DNA of 64,000 bases, taken from Terricaulis sp. (GTDB lineage Bacteria; Pseudomonadota; Alphaproteobacteria; Caulobacterales; Aquidulcibacteraceae). The notes beneath the pieces were generated by a model. That model did no database searches. It saw only the letters and a program-made list of their open reading frames with translations, and was not told the origin of the DNA. Below, one piece after another: positions 10,144-18,976 of this stretch (within the stretch, counting starts at the first letter, position 1; each line of letters starts with the position of its first letter). The position numbers and the translations under genes were made by a program. The stretch is from contig JANPZV010000008.1 in assembly GCA_024707365.1 (NCBI GenBank), forward strand, positions 372,001 through 436,000. The letters are read 5' to 3'.

Positions 10144-11365
10144 TTAGCCCGCCTTGCTCATCGCCTTGTCGAGATTATCGCCCACCGCGTCGAGGAAGCC
10201 CTCGGTGGTGAGCCAGCTTTGCTTATCGCCAACCAGCAGCGCGAGATCTTTCGTCATCTGCCCGCTTTCGACCGTATCAACCACCACCTTCTCAAGCAGC
10301 AGCGCATAGTCGATCAGCTTTTGGTTGCCATCGAGCTTGCCGCGATGGGCAAGGCCGCGCGTCCAGGCGAAGATGGAGGCGACAGAGTTCGTGCTGGTCG
10401 GCTCGCCCTTCTGGTGCTGGCGATAATGGCGCGTCACCGTGCCGTGCGCGGCTTCCGCTTCCATGGTCTTGCCGTCCGGCGTGATCAGCACCGAGGTCAT
10501 CAGGCCCAGCGAGCCGAAGCCTTGCGCCACCGTATCGGATTGCACGTCGCCATCGTAATTCTTGCAGGCCCACACATAGCCGCCGCTCCATTTCAGCGCG
10601 GAGGCCACCATGTCGTCGATCAGGCGGTGCTCATAGGTGAGCTTGCGCTTATCGAACTCGGCTTTGAACTCGGCGTCGAAAATCTCTTGGAAGATGTCCT
10701 TGAAGCGGCCGTCATAGGCTTTGAGGATGGTGTTCTTGGTCGAAAGATAAACCGGCCAGCCCCTTCATCAGCCCGTAATTGAACGAGGCGCGGGCGAAAT
10801 CCTTGATGCTCTCATCGAGGTTATACATCGCCATCGTCACGCCCGATCCTGGCGCCTTGAACACTTCCTTCTCGATCACCTGCCCGTCGTCGCCGACGAA
10901 TTTGATCGTCAGCGTGCCTTTGCCGGGGAATTTGAAATCGGTCGCGCGATATTGATCGCCGAACGCATGGCGGCCCACCACGATCGGCTGGGTCCAGCCG
11001 GGCACCAGGCGCGGCACGTTCTTCATGATGATCGGCTCGCGGAAGATCACCCCGCCAAGGATGTTGCGGATCGTGCCGTTGGGGCTCTTCCACATTTCCT
11101 TGAGGTTGAATTCCTTCACGCGCGCTTCGTCGGGCGTGATGGTCGCGCACTTGACGGCCACGCCGTATTGCTTGGTGGCGTTGGCGGCATCGATGGTGAT
11201 CTGGTCGTTGGTCTCGTCGCGCGCCTCGACGCCCAGATCGTAATATTTCAGATCAATGTCGAGATAGGGGAGGATCAGGCGGTCCTTGATGTTCTGCCAG
11301 ATGATCCGCGTCATCTCATCGCCGTCCATCTCGACGACCGGATTGTCCACCTTGATCTTCGCCAT
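10144..11365 (-). CDS. icd: NADP-dependent isocitrate dehydrogenase (one frameshift)
   Basis: Converts isocitrate to 2-oxoglutarate with NADPH in the TCA cycle. 406 residues, the eukaryote-like homodimeric type common in alphaproteobacteria. The N-terminus is [20 protein letters not shown]. The substrate-binding run [12 protein letters not shown] and the C-terminal [20 protein letters not shown] are clear. The frame breaks at the run of four C at 10760-10763: one base too many turns [16 protein letters not shown] into another frame, which rejoins and continues to [17 protein letters not shown] single run-length error is the simplest explanation. Confidence 0.92.
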
Positions 11366-11489
11366 ATGCCTTGCCCTTTACGGTCTAAAGTTTCGCCGGG
11401 CGTGGTAGCAGTTTGATGCTGCGGCGCAAACTGTGACGCGCCGTCTCCGCTTGCGGCGCGCGCCGGGATGGGAAAAGACGGGGCCAGCC

Positions 11490-12274
11490 ATGACCCGCGC
11501 CCCCAATATGCCCGCCCCGATCGAGGAGGCCTGGCCCGCCATCGTGCTGGTGACGCCCCAATTGGGCGAAAATATCGGCGCGGTGGCCAGGGCGATGCTG
11601 AATTTCGGGCTCACCTCGCTGCGCCTGGTCAATCCGCGCGATCGCTGGCCCAATCCCAAGGCCCAGCAGGTGGCGGTCGGCGCCGATGTGGTGCTGAACC
11701 GCGCGCGCATCGAATGGCGCACCGAGGATGCTTTGGCCGACGCCACCCTGGTGCTCGCCGCCACCGCCCGCCCGCGCGGCATGCAAAAGCCCGTCTGGGG
11801 CGCGCGCGAGGCCGCGCTCAAGATCCGCGCCGCTTTGGCGGCGGGGAGCGCCCTGCGGTGATGTTCGGCCCCGAAGCCTCTGGCCTCGAAACCGAGGATG
11901 TCGCCCGCGCCGATGCAATCCTGACGCTGCCGGTCAATCCGGGCTTTGCTTCGCTCAACCTCGCCAATGCGGCGGCGATTTTCTGCCATGCCTACGCCGA
12001 GGTGCGGCAGGAGGGCGCGATCCCGGCCTGGTTCGCCGATCAGCAAGATCCGCCCGCGCCGCAGGCCGAGCTTGAAAAGCTGTTCGCGCATCTGGAAGAA
12101 GAGCTTGATCGCGGGCGGTTTTTTCATCCGCCCGATAAGGCGCCGCTGATGAAGCGAAACCTCAAGGCGCCGCTTTTGCGGGCGCATTTGACCGAGCAGG
12201 AGGTGCGCACGCTGCGCGGGGTGATCAAAGCGCTCACAATCGGGCGCGGCGGCCGCAAAAACGACCAGTCTTAG
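11490..12274 (+). CDS. trmJ: SpoU/TrmH-family RNA methyltransferase, TrmJ-like (one frameshift)
   Basis: SPOUT-fold S-adenosylmethionine-dependent ribose methyltransferase, group 1, likely acting on tRNA position 32. Start at MTRAPNMPAPIEEAW. N-terminal signature: PAIVLVTPQLGENIGAVARA. The knot motifs are FGPEASGLETEDVA and LPVNPGFASLNLANAAAI. A missing G in the run near 11847 (GGGGAG read as GGGAG) breaks the frame between the two halves. Read through, it is about 261 residues, ending GRGGRKNDQS. It is divergent from icd. Confidence 0.85.
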
Positions 12275-12275
12275 A

Positions 12276-12371
12276 GCGCGTTAGGAAAAGTGTGACGCGG
12301 TTTTCCGTTAAAACGCGCGTCAAATCAAAAGGCTGGAGCAGATCGCTTCGATTTGAAGCGATCTGCTCCAG
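12276..12371. repeat. REP-like double hairpin
   Basis: The first hairpin pairs GCGCGTT (12276-12282) with AACGCGC (12312-12318) around GGAAAA/TTTTCC. The second is a 17-bp perfect stem, CTGGAGCAGATCGCTTC (12333-12349) with its complement at 12355-12371, loop GATTT. This matches the style of extragenic palindromes scattered through alphaproteobacterial chromosomes. It may also terminate trmJ. Confidence 0.75.
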
Positions 12372-12410
12372 GAAATATCATTCCCGCGCGGCGGGAAATT
12401 GATTATCCAC

Positions 12411-12971
12411 ATGCCGCACGCGAAGGGGACATCCTTGCTCAAGGCCAAGCGCAAACCGAAGGGAGCCGAGGCGCGCGCGCCTGCGCCCGCGCGTGCGCTG
12501 ACCCCTTGGGGCGGGGAGATAGTCGATGTCGATCGCTTCTGGGCCGAGAGCTGGATCGATCTGCTCAACCGCCAGCGCTGGTTCGCGCGCAAGCTGAAGG
12601 TCGAGGCCGCGCCCTGGCAGGTGGATCAGCAATCGGGCCTCATCCAATTTGCCCGCAGCGACGGCGCAACGGTGACAGCCCCGGTGCAGATCATCGGCGC
12701 CTGGAACCCGCGCACCGAAATGTTCCGCTGGGGCTGGGATCACCCGATGGTGGCCCAGCGCCTGCGCAATGACGCCGAACGCACCCGCTGGTTCGGCGAT
12801 AAGCACGAGATCGAAGATCTCATCACGCCGTCTTTGCGCATGGACGAGCGCCACGCCTGGCAGATGACGGCGCTGGCGATGAAAGTGAACGCCGCCTTCG
12901 GCGTCTACCGCGCCCCCACCGAAGGCCCGGTGATCTTCATGACGCTGGGCCAGCCCAAAGTGGCCAAATAG
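12411..12971 (+). CDS. hypothetical protein (186 aa), possibly DUF6882-like
   Basis: Basic, Ala/Pro-rich first 40 residues, then a globular part with many Trp: FWAESWIDLLNRQRWFARKL, APWQVDQQSGLIQFAR, IIGAWNPRTEMFRWGWDH and MDERHAWQMTALAMKVNAAF. The W.WAW-type pattern recalls DUF6882 proteins, but I am not certain. The start at MPHAKG lacks a clear ribosome binding site; an upstream TTG at 12399 is also possible. Intact frame. Confidence 0.6.
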   Translation: MPHAKGTSLLKAKRKPKGAEARAPAPARALTPWGGEIVDVDRFWAESWIDLLNRQRWFARKLKVEAAPWQVDQQSGLIQFARSDGATVTAPVQIIGAWNPRTEMFRWGWDHPMVAQRLRNDAERTRWFGDKHEIEDLITPSLRMDERHAWQMTALAMKVNAAFGVYRAPTEGPVIFMTLGQPKVAK

Positions 12972-13007
12972 GCGGACGCGCCCGCCTCTATCCGCCGCCC
13001 ACATCTT

Positions 13008-13140
13008 CGTCCTCCCCCGCCAGGGGAGGTGGCTCGCGGCGCAGCCGCGAGACGGAGGGGCGGGCGCAAGAGCCTGCAAACTCAAGCGCCGCCCCCTCAG
13101 TCACGCTCACGCGTGACAGCTCCCCCTAACGGGGGAGCAC
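13008..13140. repeat. mosaic intergenic palindromic repeat, copy 2
   Basis: Opens CCTCCCCCGC and GGGGAGGTGGC, has a GCTCGCGGC/GCCGCGAG stem, and closes CCCCCTCAGTCACGCTC ... GACAGCTCCCCC ... GGGGGAGCA, matching the ends of 8753-8870. Confidence 0.6.
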
Positions 13141-13692
13141 GCGCTGTTTTGAATTTTTGTACGCAAATCTATCCGACCGGTTTCACACCATGCCTAAACT
13201 CATCCCGTTCAGATCACGGGAGGCGGTTGTGCACACCAGACCAATCACGATCCGAACGCGGTTTGAGCGTGATGAGAAACAGACTGGCGACAGCGCGTTT
13301 CTTTGCTCCGGTGAGAAACAGGGAAGCCGGAGAACCTTGAGAGCGATGGTGGCTCTCAAAGCACGCCAGCCGGGAACGACTGCAAGGCGCTAAGCGCGCC
13401 TGGATACCCAGCGTCGCAGCACGGTGCGCGGTTGAGCGCAGAGGGAGGAGACCTCGCCGGCTTGCTGTCTTATCAACGTATGGCCACCCAGGGCGACGTC
13501 AGAACGCTGCACGCAGGCGCCGGCTGCAAAACAAATCGCGCGGGGCGCGCTTTAGGCGCAAACCCAAACTAAATTTCCACGCGTAGCTTAAAGCGCGCCC
13601 CGCTCTCCCTCCTTCGCGCTGCGCGCTTCGGAGGGCTTCGCCCACTTGTCTCCGCAAGCGCCGCGCGCTGTGCGGCGAAACGCACGCCATAA
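13141..13692. other. gene-free tract, possible structured RNA
   Basis: No convincing gene. A 78-codon open frame (13157-13393) has no ribosome binding site or recognisable product. A perfect 8-bp hairpin, TTGAGAGC and GCTCTCAA, sits near 13336-13360. No known RNA family is recognised. Confidence 0.35.
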
Positions 13693-13905
13693 CGGAGCGC
13701 CGGCTTCCAGCCGGCATCACGACACGCAACCGCTTCAGAACACCCTCCACCCATTCCCGGGGCGATGCGCAGCATCGAGCCCGGGACCCATCACCACAAA
13801 CGCTTGAGGTGATGGCTCCCGGACTGCGCTGCGCGCATCCGGGAATGGGTGGTGTTTAACTTGAAAGATTGAGGCGCCGCATGCCGGCTGGAAGCCGGCG
13901 CTCCG
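13693..13905. repeat. nested inverted repeats, 213 bp
   Basis: The outer arms are 25 bp, starting CGGAGCGCCGGC at 13693-13717 and perfectly complementary to 13881-13905. Inner arms CCACCCATTCCCGG (13747-13760) pair with 13839-13852. Shorter CCCGGG and ATCACC/GGTGAT arms lie inside. There is no coding content. It looks like two repeat families nested in one another. Confidence 0.7.
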
Positions 13906-13913
13906 CTATGCGC

Positions 13914-14258
13914 TTAAAAATCCCAGCCTAAAAAGAAACTGATATCGCTCGCCGCGGTTTCGGCGTTGGCGCGCACGCGCGGATCGGCATCGTTGAGCGC
14001 GGCCTCGATCAGCGGGCGCACGCGCGCTTCATCGAGCACGCCGAGCGTGCGGGCCAAATGGCCGTAAGCCAAAATCGCGTTGGCGCGCACCTCGGCATCC
14101 GCATGCGTGGCCAGGCGATGGCAGATCGCCTCCGCCCACGCCGCCTCCGGCGGATCGAGCGACACCACGATCGGCACGTGCAGCAGCTCGCGCGGATCGC
14201 CGCGCGCCAGCACCGCTTCCACCTTGGCCTCATCCCAGCCGTCCGCGAATGGCCCCAT
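13914..14258 (-). CDS. HEAT-repeat protein (114 aa)
   Basis: Short alpha-solenoid. Two or more HEAT-like helical pairs are readable (ATHADAEVRANAILAYGHLA and ALNDADPRVRANAETAASDI), each with the Asp-Val-Arg turn. The ATG at 14258 has GAGG six bases upstream. Such proteins are protein-binding scaffolds; the partner is unknown. It is divergent from the lipoprotein gene. Confidence 0.7.
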   Translation of the reverse strand: MGPFADGWDEAKVEAVLARGDPRELLHVPIVVSLDPPEAAWAEAICHRLATHADAEVRANAILAYGHLARTLGVLDEARVRPLIEAALNDADPRVRANAETAASDISFFLGWDF

Positions 14259-14323
14259 CTGCGCCTCGATCTCCGGAACATTATGCTTGCAAGCACGCTT
14301 ACAAGCGAACAGAGGAATTCGCC

Positions 14324-14797
14324 ATGAGAACGATGACCTGCGCCTTCATCGCGCTGCTCGCCGCCGGATGCGGGCAGGCTGAGCAGGCGCCGCCCGCGCC
14401 GCACGTGCCGGCCCCCGCGCCGCAAGCGTTGGCGCTTGAGCTTGAGCCGCTGCGCGGGCCAGATATCGAAGGCCGCCTCAGCGGCGAACTGGGCTGTTCG
14501 TTCAGTGGCGGCGATGCGGTGCTCGCGGTGGCGCAAGGCCATGTCGATCCCGCCGCGCGCAGTGAAATGCTCATCAAGCGCAACGGCGCGGTGGCGCAAT
14601 TGGCGGCGGTTGAGCCTGGCGGCTATGACGCGATGGTCGAAGGCGCGGCGTTCGCCGGCGAGGGGCTCAGCGTCGAAATTCTCACGCGCGGCCGCATGGA
14701 AACCGGCAATGAGCAGGTGGCCTACAACGCCACGATCACGATCCGCAGCGGCGATGCTGAGCAAATGTATCCCGGCGATTGGACCTGCGGGCCTTAA
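14324..14797 (+). CDS. predicted lipoprotein of unknown function
   Basis: 157-residue secreted protein. A signal peptide (MRTMTCAFIALLAAGCG) ends in a lipobox-like LAAGC, with Cys16 the likely lipidated residue. A Pro/Ala linker follows, then a globular domain starting LRGPDIEGRLSGELGCSFSG and containing TITIRSGDAEQMYPGDWTCG. Two further Cys could form a disulfide. Start fixed by AGAGGA upstream of ATG 14324. Intact. It converges on rimO. Confidence 0.7.
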   Translation: MRTMTCAFIALLAAGCGQAEQAPPAPHVPAPAPQALALELEPLRGPDIEGRLSGELGCSFSGGDAVLAVAQGHVDPAARSEMLIKRNGAVAQLAAVEPGGYDAMVEGAAFAGEGLSVEILTRGRMETGNEQVAYNATITIRSGDAEQMYPGDWTCGP

Positions 14798-14803
14798 GCG
14801 GCG

Positions 14804-16123
14804 CTATTTCAGAACGCCCGTCAGCTCATGGCCTTCGCCGCCGGTGATGGTGATGCGCAGGATATCGCCCTGATCGAGATCGGCTTCGGTTTGCACCAGC
14901 ACCACGCCGTCGATCTCCGGCGCATCGGCCTTGGTGCGGAAGGCGAAGGCTTCGGCATCATCGTCCCAGCCGTCGCAAATGGCGTCCACGGTTTTGCCGA
15001 TCATGGCTTGCCCGCGCGCGTGGGCCAGCGCGGTCTGCACTTCCATGAAGCGGTCATAGCGCTCGTCGATCTCGTCCTGATCGACATGCCCCGGCAAATC
15101 GCGCGAGGGCGCGCCTTCGACGTTTTCATACTTAAAGCAGCCGGCGCGATCGATTTCCGCGTGCTCGATAAAATCAAGCAGCGTCTCGAAATCCTCCTCC
15201 GTCTCGCCCGGAAAGCCGACGATGAAGGATGAGCGGATGGTGAGATCGGGGCAGATCGAGCGCCATTTGGCGATGCGATCAAGCACCTTATCCTGATTGG
15301 CCGGGCGCTTCATCGCGCGCAGCACGTTGGTGCTGGCGTGCTGAAACGGAATGTCGAGATAGGGCAGCACCTTGCCCTCAGCCATCAGGCCGACAACCTC
15401 ATCCACGTGCGGATAGGGATAAACATAATGCAAGCGCACCCAGGCGCCGAGCTCGCCCAGCTCCTTGCAAAGATCGTAAAAGCGCGCGCGCACTTGGCGA
15501 TCCTTCCATTTGCTCTCCGCGTATTTCACATCAACGCCGTAAGCGGACGTATCCTGTGAAATCACCAGCAGCTCCTTCACGCCGGCTTTCACGAGGCCCT
15601 CGGCCTCCTTCAGCACGGCGTTGGCCGGGCGCGAAACAAGATCGCCGCGAATGGAAGGGATGATGCAAAAGCTGCAGCGATTGTTGCAGCCTTCGGAAAT
15701 TTTCAGATAGGCGTAGTGGCGCGGGGTGAGCCGATAGCCGCCCTCGGGCACAAGATCGATTTTCGGATCGTGCGTCTGCGGCAGATGCGTATGCACCGCG
15801 CCCAGCACCGCCTCATATTGATGCGGCCCGGTGACTTCGAGCACTTTGGGGTGCGCCTCGCGGATCAGGCCTTCCTCTTTGCCGAGGCAGCCGGTCACGA
15901 TCACCTTGCCATTCTCGGCGATGGCCTCGCCGATGGCGCTAAGGCTCTCGGCCTTGGCGCTGTCGAGGAAGCCGCAGGTGTTCACCAGCACCAAATCGGC
16001 CCCCTCATAGGAGCCCGAGAGCTGATAGCCCTCGCCGCGCAGGCGCGTGATGATGCGCTCGCTATCAACGAGCGCCTTGGGGCAGCCGAGCGAAACGACG
16101 CCGATCGTGGGGGCTTTGGCCAT
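14804..16123 (-). CDS. rimO: RimO, ribosomal protein S12 methylthiotransferase
   Basis: Radical-SAM enzyme that adds a methylthio group to the conserved Asp of ribosomal protein S12. 439 residues and intact. The N-terminal cluster ligands are Cys14 ([12 protein letters not shown]), Cys50 (VNTCGF) and Cys79 (VTGCLG). The radical-SAM motif is Cys146-x3-Cys150-x2-Cys153 in [19 protein letters not shown]-terminal TRAM domain ends [10 protein letters not shown]. The [12 protein letters not shown] signature separates it from MiaB. Confidence 0.95.
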   Translation of the reverse strand: MAKAPTIGVVSLGCPKALVDSERIITRLRGEGYQLSGSYEGADLVLVNTCGFLDSAKAESLSAIGEAIAENGKVIVTGCLGKEEGLIREAHPKVLEVTGPHQYEAVLGAVHTHLPQTHDPKIDLVPEGGYRLTPRHYAYLKISEGCNNRCSFCIIPSIRGDLVSRPANAVLKEAEGLVKAGVKELLVISQDTSAYGVDVKYAESKWKDRQVRARFYDLCKELGELGAWVRLHYVYPYPHVDEVVGLMAEGKVLPYLDIPFQHASTNVLRAMKRPANQDKVLDRIAKWRSICPDLTIRSSFIVGFPGETEEDFETLLDFIEHAEIDRAGCFKYENVEGAPSRDLPGHVDQDEIDERYDRFMEVQTALAHARGQAMIGKTVDAICDGWDDDAEAFAFRTKADAPEIDGVVLVQTEADLDQGDILRITITGGEGHELTGVLK

Positions 16124-16207
16124 GTGGCGCGGCTTCTAACGTAAGCTCGGTCGATCCCCAAGGCGCCGCGTCAGGAGGTGGCGCGGGGTGCGGCGATATT
16201 AACTATT

Positions 16208-16270
16208 GCGAGTGACTTGCAGGAGCTTTTGCAAGCGGCTAGATTATCTTTGCAGGTGAGAGTCACTCGC
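16208..16270 (+). promoter_or_regulatory. inverted repeats upstream of bfd-bfr
   Basis: GCGAGTGACT (16208-16217) is mirrored by AGTCACTCGC (16261-16270). Inside, CTTGCA-N8-TGCAAG (16216-16235) forms a second dyad. The position just upstream of an iron-storage operon suggests an iron-responsive operator (Fur/Irr/RirA class) or a leader stem-loop. No exact consensus was matched. Confidence 0.4.
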
Positions 16271-16302
16271 CCAAAAAGGCTTTGCTTTCAGAGAAGTGCC
16301 GC

Positions 16303-16503
16303 ATGTACGTGTGCAATTGTAACGGCGTGACTCGCAGTTTGGTGGATGAAGCCATCGATGCGGGGGCGATGGGACCGGAGGCGGTATTGGCCCACCATGG
16401 GTGCGAACCGTGCTGCGGCCAGTGCCTCTCCGAGATCGCCGAAGGCATCACATGCGGCGGCATGGCCCGGATCCAAAGCCGGAGCTTGATCGCCGCCGAA
16501 TAA
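16303..16503 (+). CDS. bfd: bacterioferritin-associated ferredoxin
   Basis: [2Fe-2S] protein that docks on bacterioferritin and reduces its core to release iron. 66 residues from MYVCNCNGVTR. The cluster ligands are Cys4, Cys6, Cys38 and Cys41 (CNC ... CGQC), the BFD pattern. The start is at 16303; an in-frame start at 16282 would add seven residues before the conserved N-terminus. bfr begins 10 bases downstream, so they form an operon. Confidence 0.9.
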   Translation: MYVCNCNGVTRSLVDEAIDAGAMGPEAVLAHHGCEPCCGQCLSEIAEGITCGGMARIQSRSLIAAE

Positions 16504-16513
16504 GAGGCGCGCG

Positions 16514-16999
16514 ATGAAGGGCGATCCGGACGTTATCAAGCAGCTCAACAAGATTCTCACGAACGAGCTGACATCGATCAATCAGTATTTCCTGCACGCG
16601 CGGATGTATCAGTCCGACGGCTACGGCAAGCTGGGCAAAAAAACCTACGAAGAATCCATCGAGGAGATGAAGCACGCCGATCGCATCATCAATCGCGTGC
16701 TGCTGCTTGAAGGCCTGCCGAACCTGCAGAACCTCAACAAGCTCCAGATCGGCGAAACCGTGCCAGAGCGGCTGGCCGCTGATCTAAATGCGGAAAAGAC
16801 GGGCCACGCCGCCATCAAGGAGGGGATCACCCTCGCGGAAGAGAAGAAAGATTACGTCACCCGCGATCTGCTGACCGAATTGCTGGACGACACCGAGGAG
16901 CACATCGATTTCCTCGAAACCCAACTCGCCAACCTCGATCAGATGGGCCTGCAGAATTATCTGCAAAGCCAATACGAACTCGACAGCGCGCCCGAATAA
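16514..16999 (+). CDS. bfr: bacterioferritin
   Basis: 24-mer iron-storage ferritin with heme, 161 residues, intact. Ferroxidase ligands visible include Glu18 (LTNELTSINQYF), Glu51 and His54. Met52 in EEMKHADR is the heme ligand. The second half-site is in LLTELLDDTEEHIDFLETQL. Cotranscribed with bfd. A strong intrinsic terminator lies at 17049-17078. Confidence 0.95.
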   Translation: MKGDPDVIKQLNKILTNELTSINQYFLHARMYQSDGYGKLGKKTYEESIEEMKHADRIINRVLLLEGLPNLQNLNKLQIGETVPERLAADLNAEKTGHAAIKEGITLAEEKKDYVTRDLLTELLDDTEEHIDFLETQLANLDQMGLQNYLQSQYELDSAPE

Positions 17000-17003
17000 G
17001 CGC

Positions 17004-17478
17004 TCACGCCGCCAGCGGCGGCGCATTGAAATGGGCGATATCTTCAAAGCCCTCGCCGGCCACGGCGAGGGCTTTTTTCGCGCCCGCGCAGCAAGAGCCA
17101 ATCGGCGGCGGCCTCAAGCGTGTCGAACAGGCGCACGTCCGTCATGGCGCGCGGCTTGGCGGTGCGGTCGCCCAGCCAATAATCGAGCGTGTCGCGCGCC
17201 AGCGGGCTTTGGCAGACCCAGGCCGAGCGGCGGCGGATCAGCAAGGTCTGCGTCAGGAAAAGCGCCTGGTGCTTGGCAAACAGATCGTCCAGCGCCGCAG
17301 GGGTGATGTGGCGCGCATCCGTGCCGGGCAAGACCAGGTTGATATGGTCAAAATTCAGCCATTGCAGATGCGAGCTGCGGAACTTGGCGTGCGCAAGCAT
17401 CTCCTCGATGGAAAGCAGCCCGCTATAGGCGATGCGGTTGAGCTCCAATTTTGGATTGTGCTGAAAGCTGATGGTCAT
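17004..17478 (-). CDS. unknown protein, tandem paralogue B (probable frameshift near its end)
   Basis: About 157 residues, starting MTISFQHNPKLELNRIAYSG. A beta/alpha plan with conserved RRRSAWVCQSP and a final VRLFDTLEAAADWL recalls STAS/SpoIIAA-like folds, but the family is not certain. The plain frame stops at 17044 with a low-complexity tail. In the next frame it continues as GEGFEDIAHFNAPPLAA to a stop at 17004, matching GEGFTDLARFTAAAPAR of the neighbouring paralogue, so a base error near 17085 is likely. It lies 18 bases after that paralogue. Confidence 0.6.
17049..17078 (+). terminator. intrinsic terminator of bfd-bfr
   Basis: A 10-bp stem, GCCCTCGCCG (17049-17058) with CGGCGAGGGC (17063-17072), loop GCCA, followed by six T. 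It lies 50 bases after the bfr stop, inside the 3' coding end of the convergent gene. Confidence 0.85.
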
Positions 17479-17496
17479 GCCCGGGCGCGCCTATGA

Positions 17497-17964
17497 TCAA
17501 CGCGCCGGCGCGGCGGCGGTGAAGCGGGCGAGATCGGTGAAGCCTTCGCCGCGCCGGATCGCCTCGATCTCGGCCGGCCGCAGCATCAGCCAATCGCCCG
17601 CTTCGGCGATGCCGCCAAACAGGCGCACGCTGCTGGACATGGCTTTGCGGATGTCGCCGGCCAGCCAGTGGCGGATATGGGGCTCGGCGGCCGCGCTGTG
17701 GCAGACCCAAGCAGCGCGCCGCATGATCTCAAGTTTGAGCGGGGCGAACAGCGTGCGGTAGTAAGCGAAGAGGGTGTCGAGTTCGCCCAGCGTGGCGCTG
17801 AAATGGGTGCGCGGCGTGATGATGTTGAGCGTGTCGCGCGCCAGCGTTTCGGGGTTGCGCGCATTGTAGGCGGCCAGCGCCTTGAGCTCGGCCAAGCTCA
17901 CGACGCCCTGATACTCAACGACGTTGAGCTCGAGGCTCTCATTGTGGCGCAGCGTCACTGTCAC
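17497..17964 (-). CDS. unknown protein, tandem paralogue A
   Basis: 155 residues. The GTG at 17964 is chosen because MTVTLRHNESLELNVVEYQG then aligns residue for residue with the start of the neighbouring paralogue and AAGGA lies 8 bases upstream; an ATG three codons earlier has no spacing. Shared features: RRAAWVCHSAA, VRLFGGIAEAGDWLMLRP and the C-terminal GEGFTDLARF. Probably a recent-to-moderate tandem duplication. Function unknown. Confidence 0.65.
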   Translation of the reverse strand: MTVTLRHNESLELNVVEYQGVVSLAELKALAAYNARNPETLARDTLNIITPRTHFSATLGELDTLFAYYRTLFAPLKLEIMRRAAWVCHSAAAEPHIRHWLAGDIRKAMSSSVRLFGGIAEAGDWLMLRPAEIEAIRRGEGFTDLARFTAAAPAR

Positions 17965-18229
17965 CGGGGGCATCCTTTCGCGCCAAGGTGCGCACGGCCA
18001 AATTGCCGAAGGGTTAAGCGAACTGCACCTCTGTGGCGAAATGTGGCGCGCGCGGTGAGGCGCCGCCGCCGGGGTTTGACTTTTGCGGACGCTTCGCTCA
18101 CAAGCCCCGCTTTCCGCGCAGGCCTCGTTCTGCATGCGGACCATACTGGATGACGGGCATACCGCCAGGGCAGTCGCGGCCTCATTGGGAGGCCGCCGGG
18201 CCCCGTCACGGAAGAAGGCGCAATCGCGC

Positions 18230-18847
18230 ATGACGAAGCGTATCCAAGCCAAATACAAATCGGACCGCCGTTTCGGCCAGAACCTCTGGGGCCGTCCGAA
18301 ATCGCCGGTGAACAAGCGCCAATACGGCCCCGGCCAGCACGGCCAGCGCCGCAAGGGCAAGACCTCCGATTTCGGTCTTCAGCTGGTCGCCAAGCAGAAG
18401 CTGCGCCTGTATTACGGCAACATCACCGAAAAGCAGTTCCGCAAGACCTATGAGGAAGCGGCCCGCCGCAAGGGCAACACCGCCGAGAACCTCATTGGCC
18501 TGCTCGAAAGCCGCCTCGATGCGGTGGTCTATCGCGCCAAGTTCACGCCCACCGTGTTCTCGGCCCGCCAATTCGTGAACCACGGCCACGTCAAGGTGAA
18601 CGGCCGCCGCGTGAACATCGCCTCCTTCCAGGTGAAGGTCGGCGACGTGATCGAGCTGCGCGAAAAGGCCAAGACGATGGCGATCGTGCTCGAAGCGCTG
18701 CAAAGCGGGGAGCGCGACACCCCCGAATATGTCGAGGTCGATCCCAAGGCGATGGCGGCGCGCTTTGCGCGCGTGCCGACGCTGGCCGATGTGCCGTACG
18801 CGGTGCAGATGGAGCCGAACCTCGTCGTCGAATATTACGCCTCGTAA
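18230..18847 (+). CDS. rpsD: 30S ribosomal protein S4
   Basis: Primary 16S rRNA-binding protein and ribosome assembly factor, 205 residues, intact. Starts [16 protein letters not shown]. The S4 RNA-binding domain is [21 protein letters not shown], then [18 protein letters not shown]. The N-terminus lacks the zinc-binding Cys set found in some bacteria. It stands alone here, away from the ribosomal protein operons, as in related alphaproteobacteria, and ends with a strong terminator. Confidence 0.97.
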   Translation: MTKRIQAKYKSDRRFGQNLWGRPKSPVNKRQYGPGQHGQRRKGKTSDFGLQLVAKQKLRLYYGNITEKQFRKTYEEAARRKGNTAENLIGLLESRLDAVVYRAKFTPTVFSARQFVNHGHVKVNGRRVNIASFQVKVGDVIELREKAKTMAIVLEALQSGERDTPEYVEVDPKAMAARFARVPTLADVPYAVQMEPNLVVEYYAS

Positions 18848-18875
18848 GCGATCCGCGAACGCGCGCGGCGATTTT

Positions 18876-18901
18876 GGGCCTCCCTTCGGGAGGCCCTTTT
18901 T
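18876..18901 (+). terminator. intrinsic terminator of rpsD
   Basis: GGGCCTCCC and GGGAGGCCC form a 9-bp stem with loop TTC, followed by TTTTT, 28 bases after the rpsD stop. Confidence 0.9.
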
Positions 18902-18976
18902 CGTTCGCGCCGCGCGCTGGCGTTTGCAGCGCCCGGTGCTCATAACGAAACGCAGATTGTGGACAGGGACGCGCCG

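Noticed and set aside
13157-13393. 78-codon frame in the gene-free tract
   Set aside because: No ribosome binding site, no recognisable motif, overlaps a hairpin.
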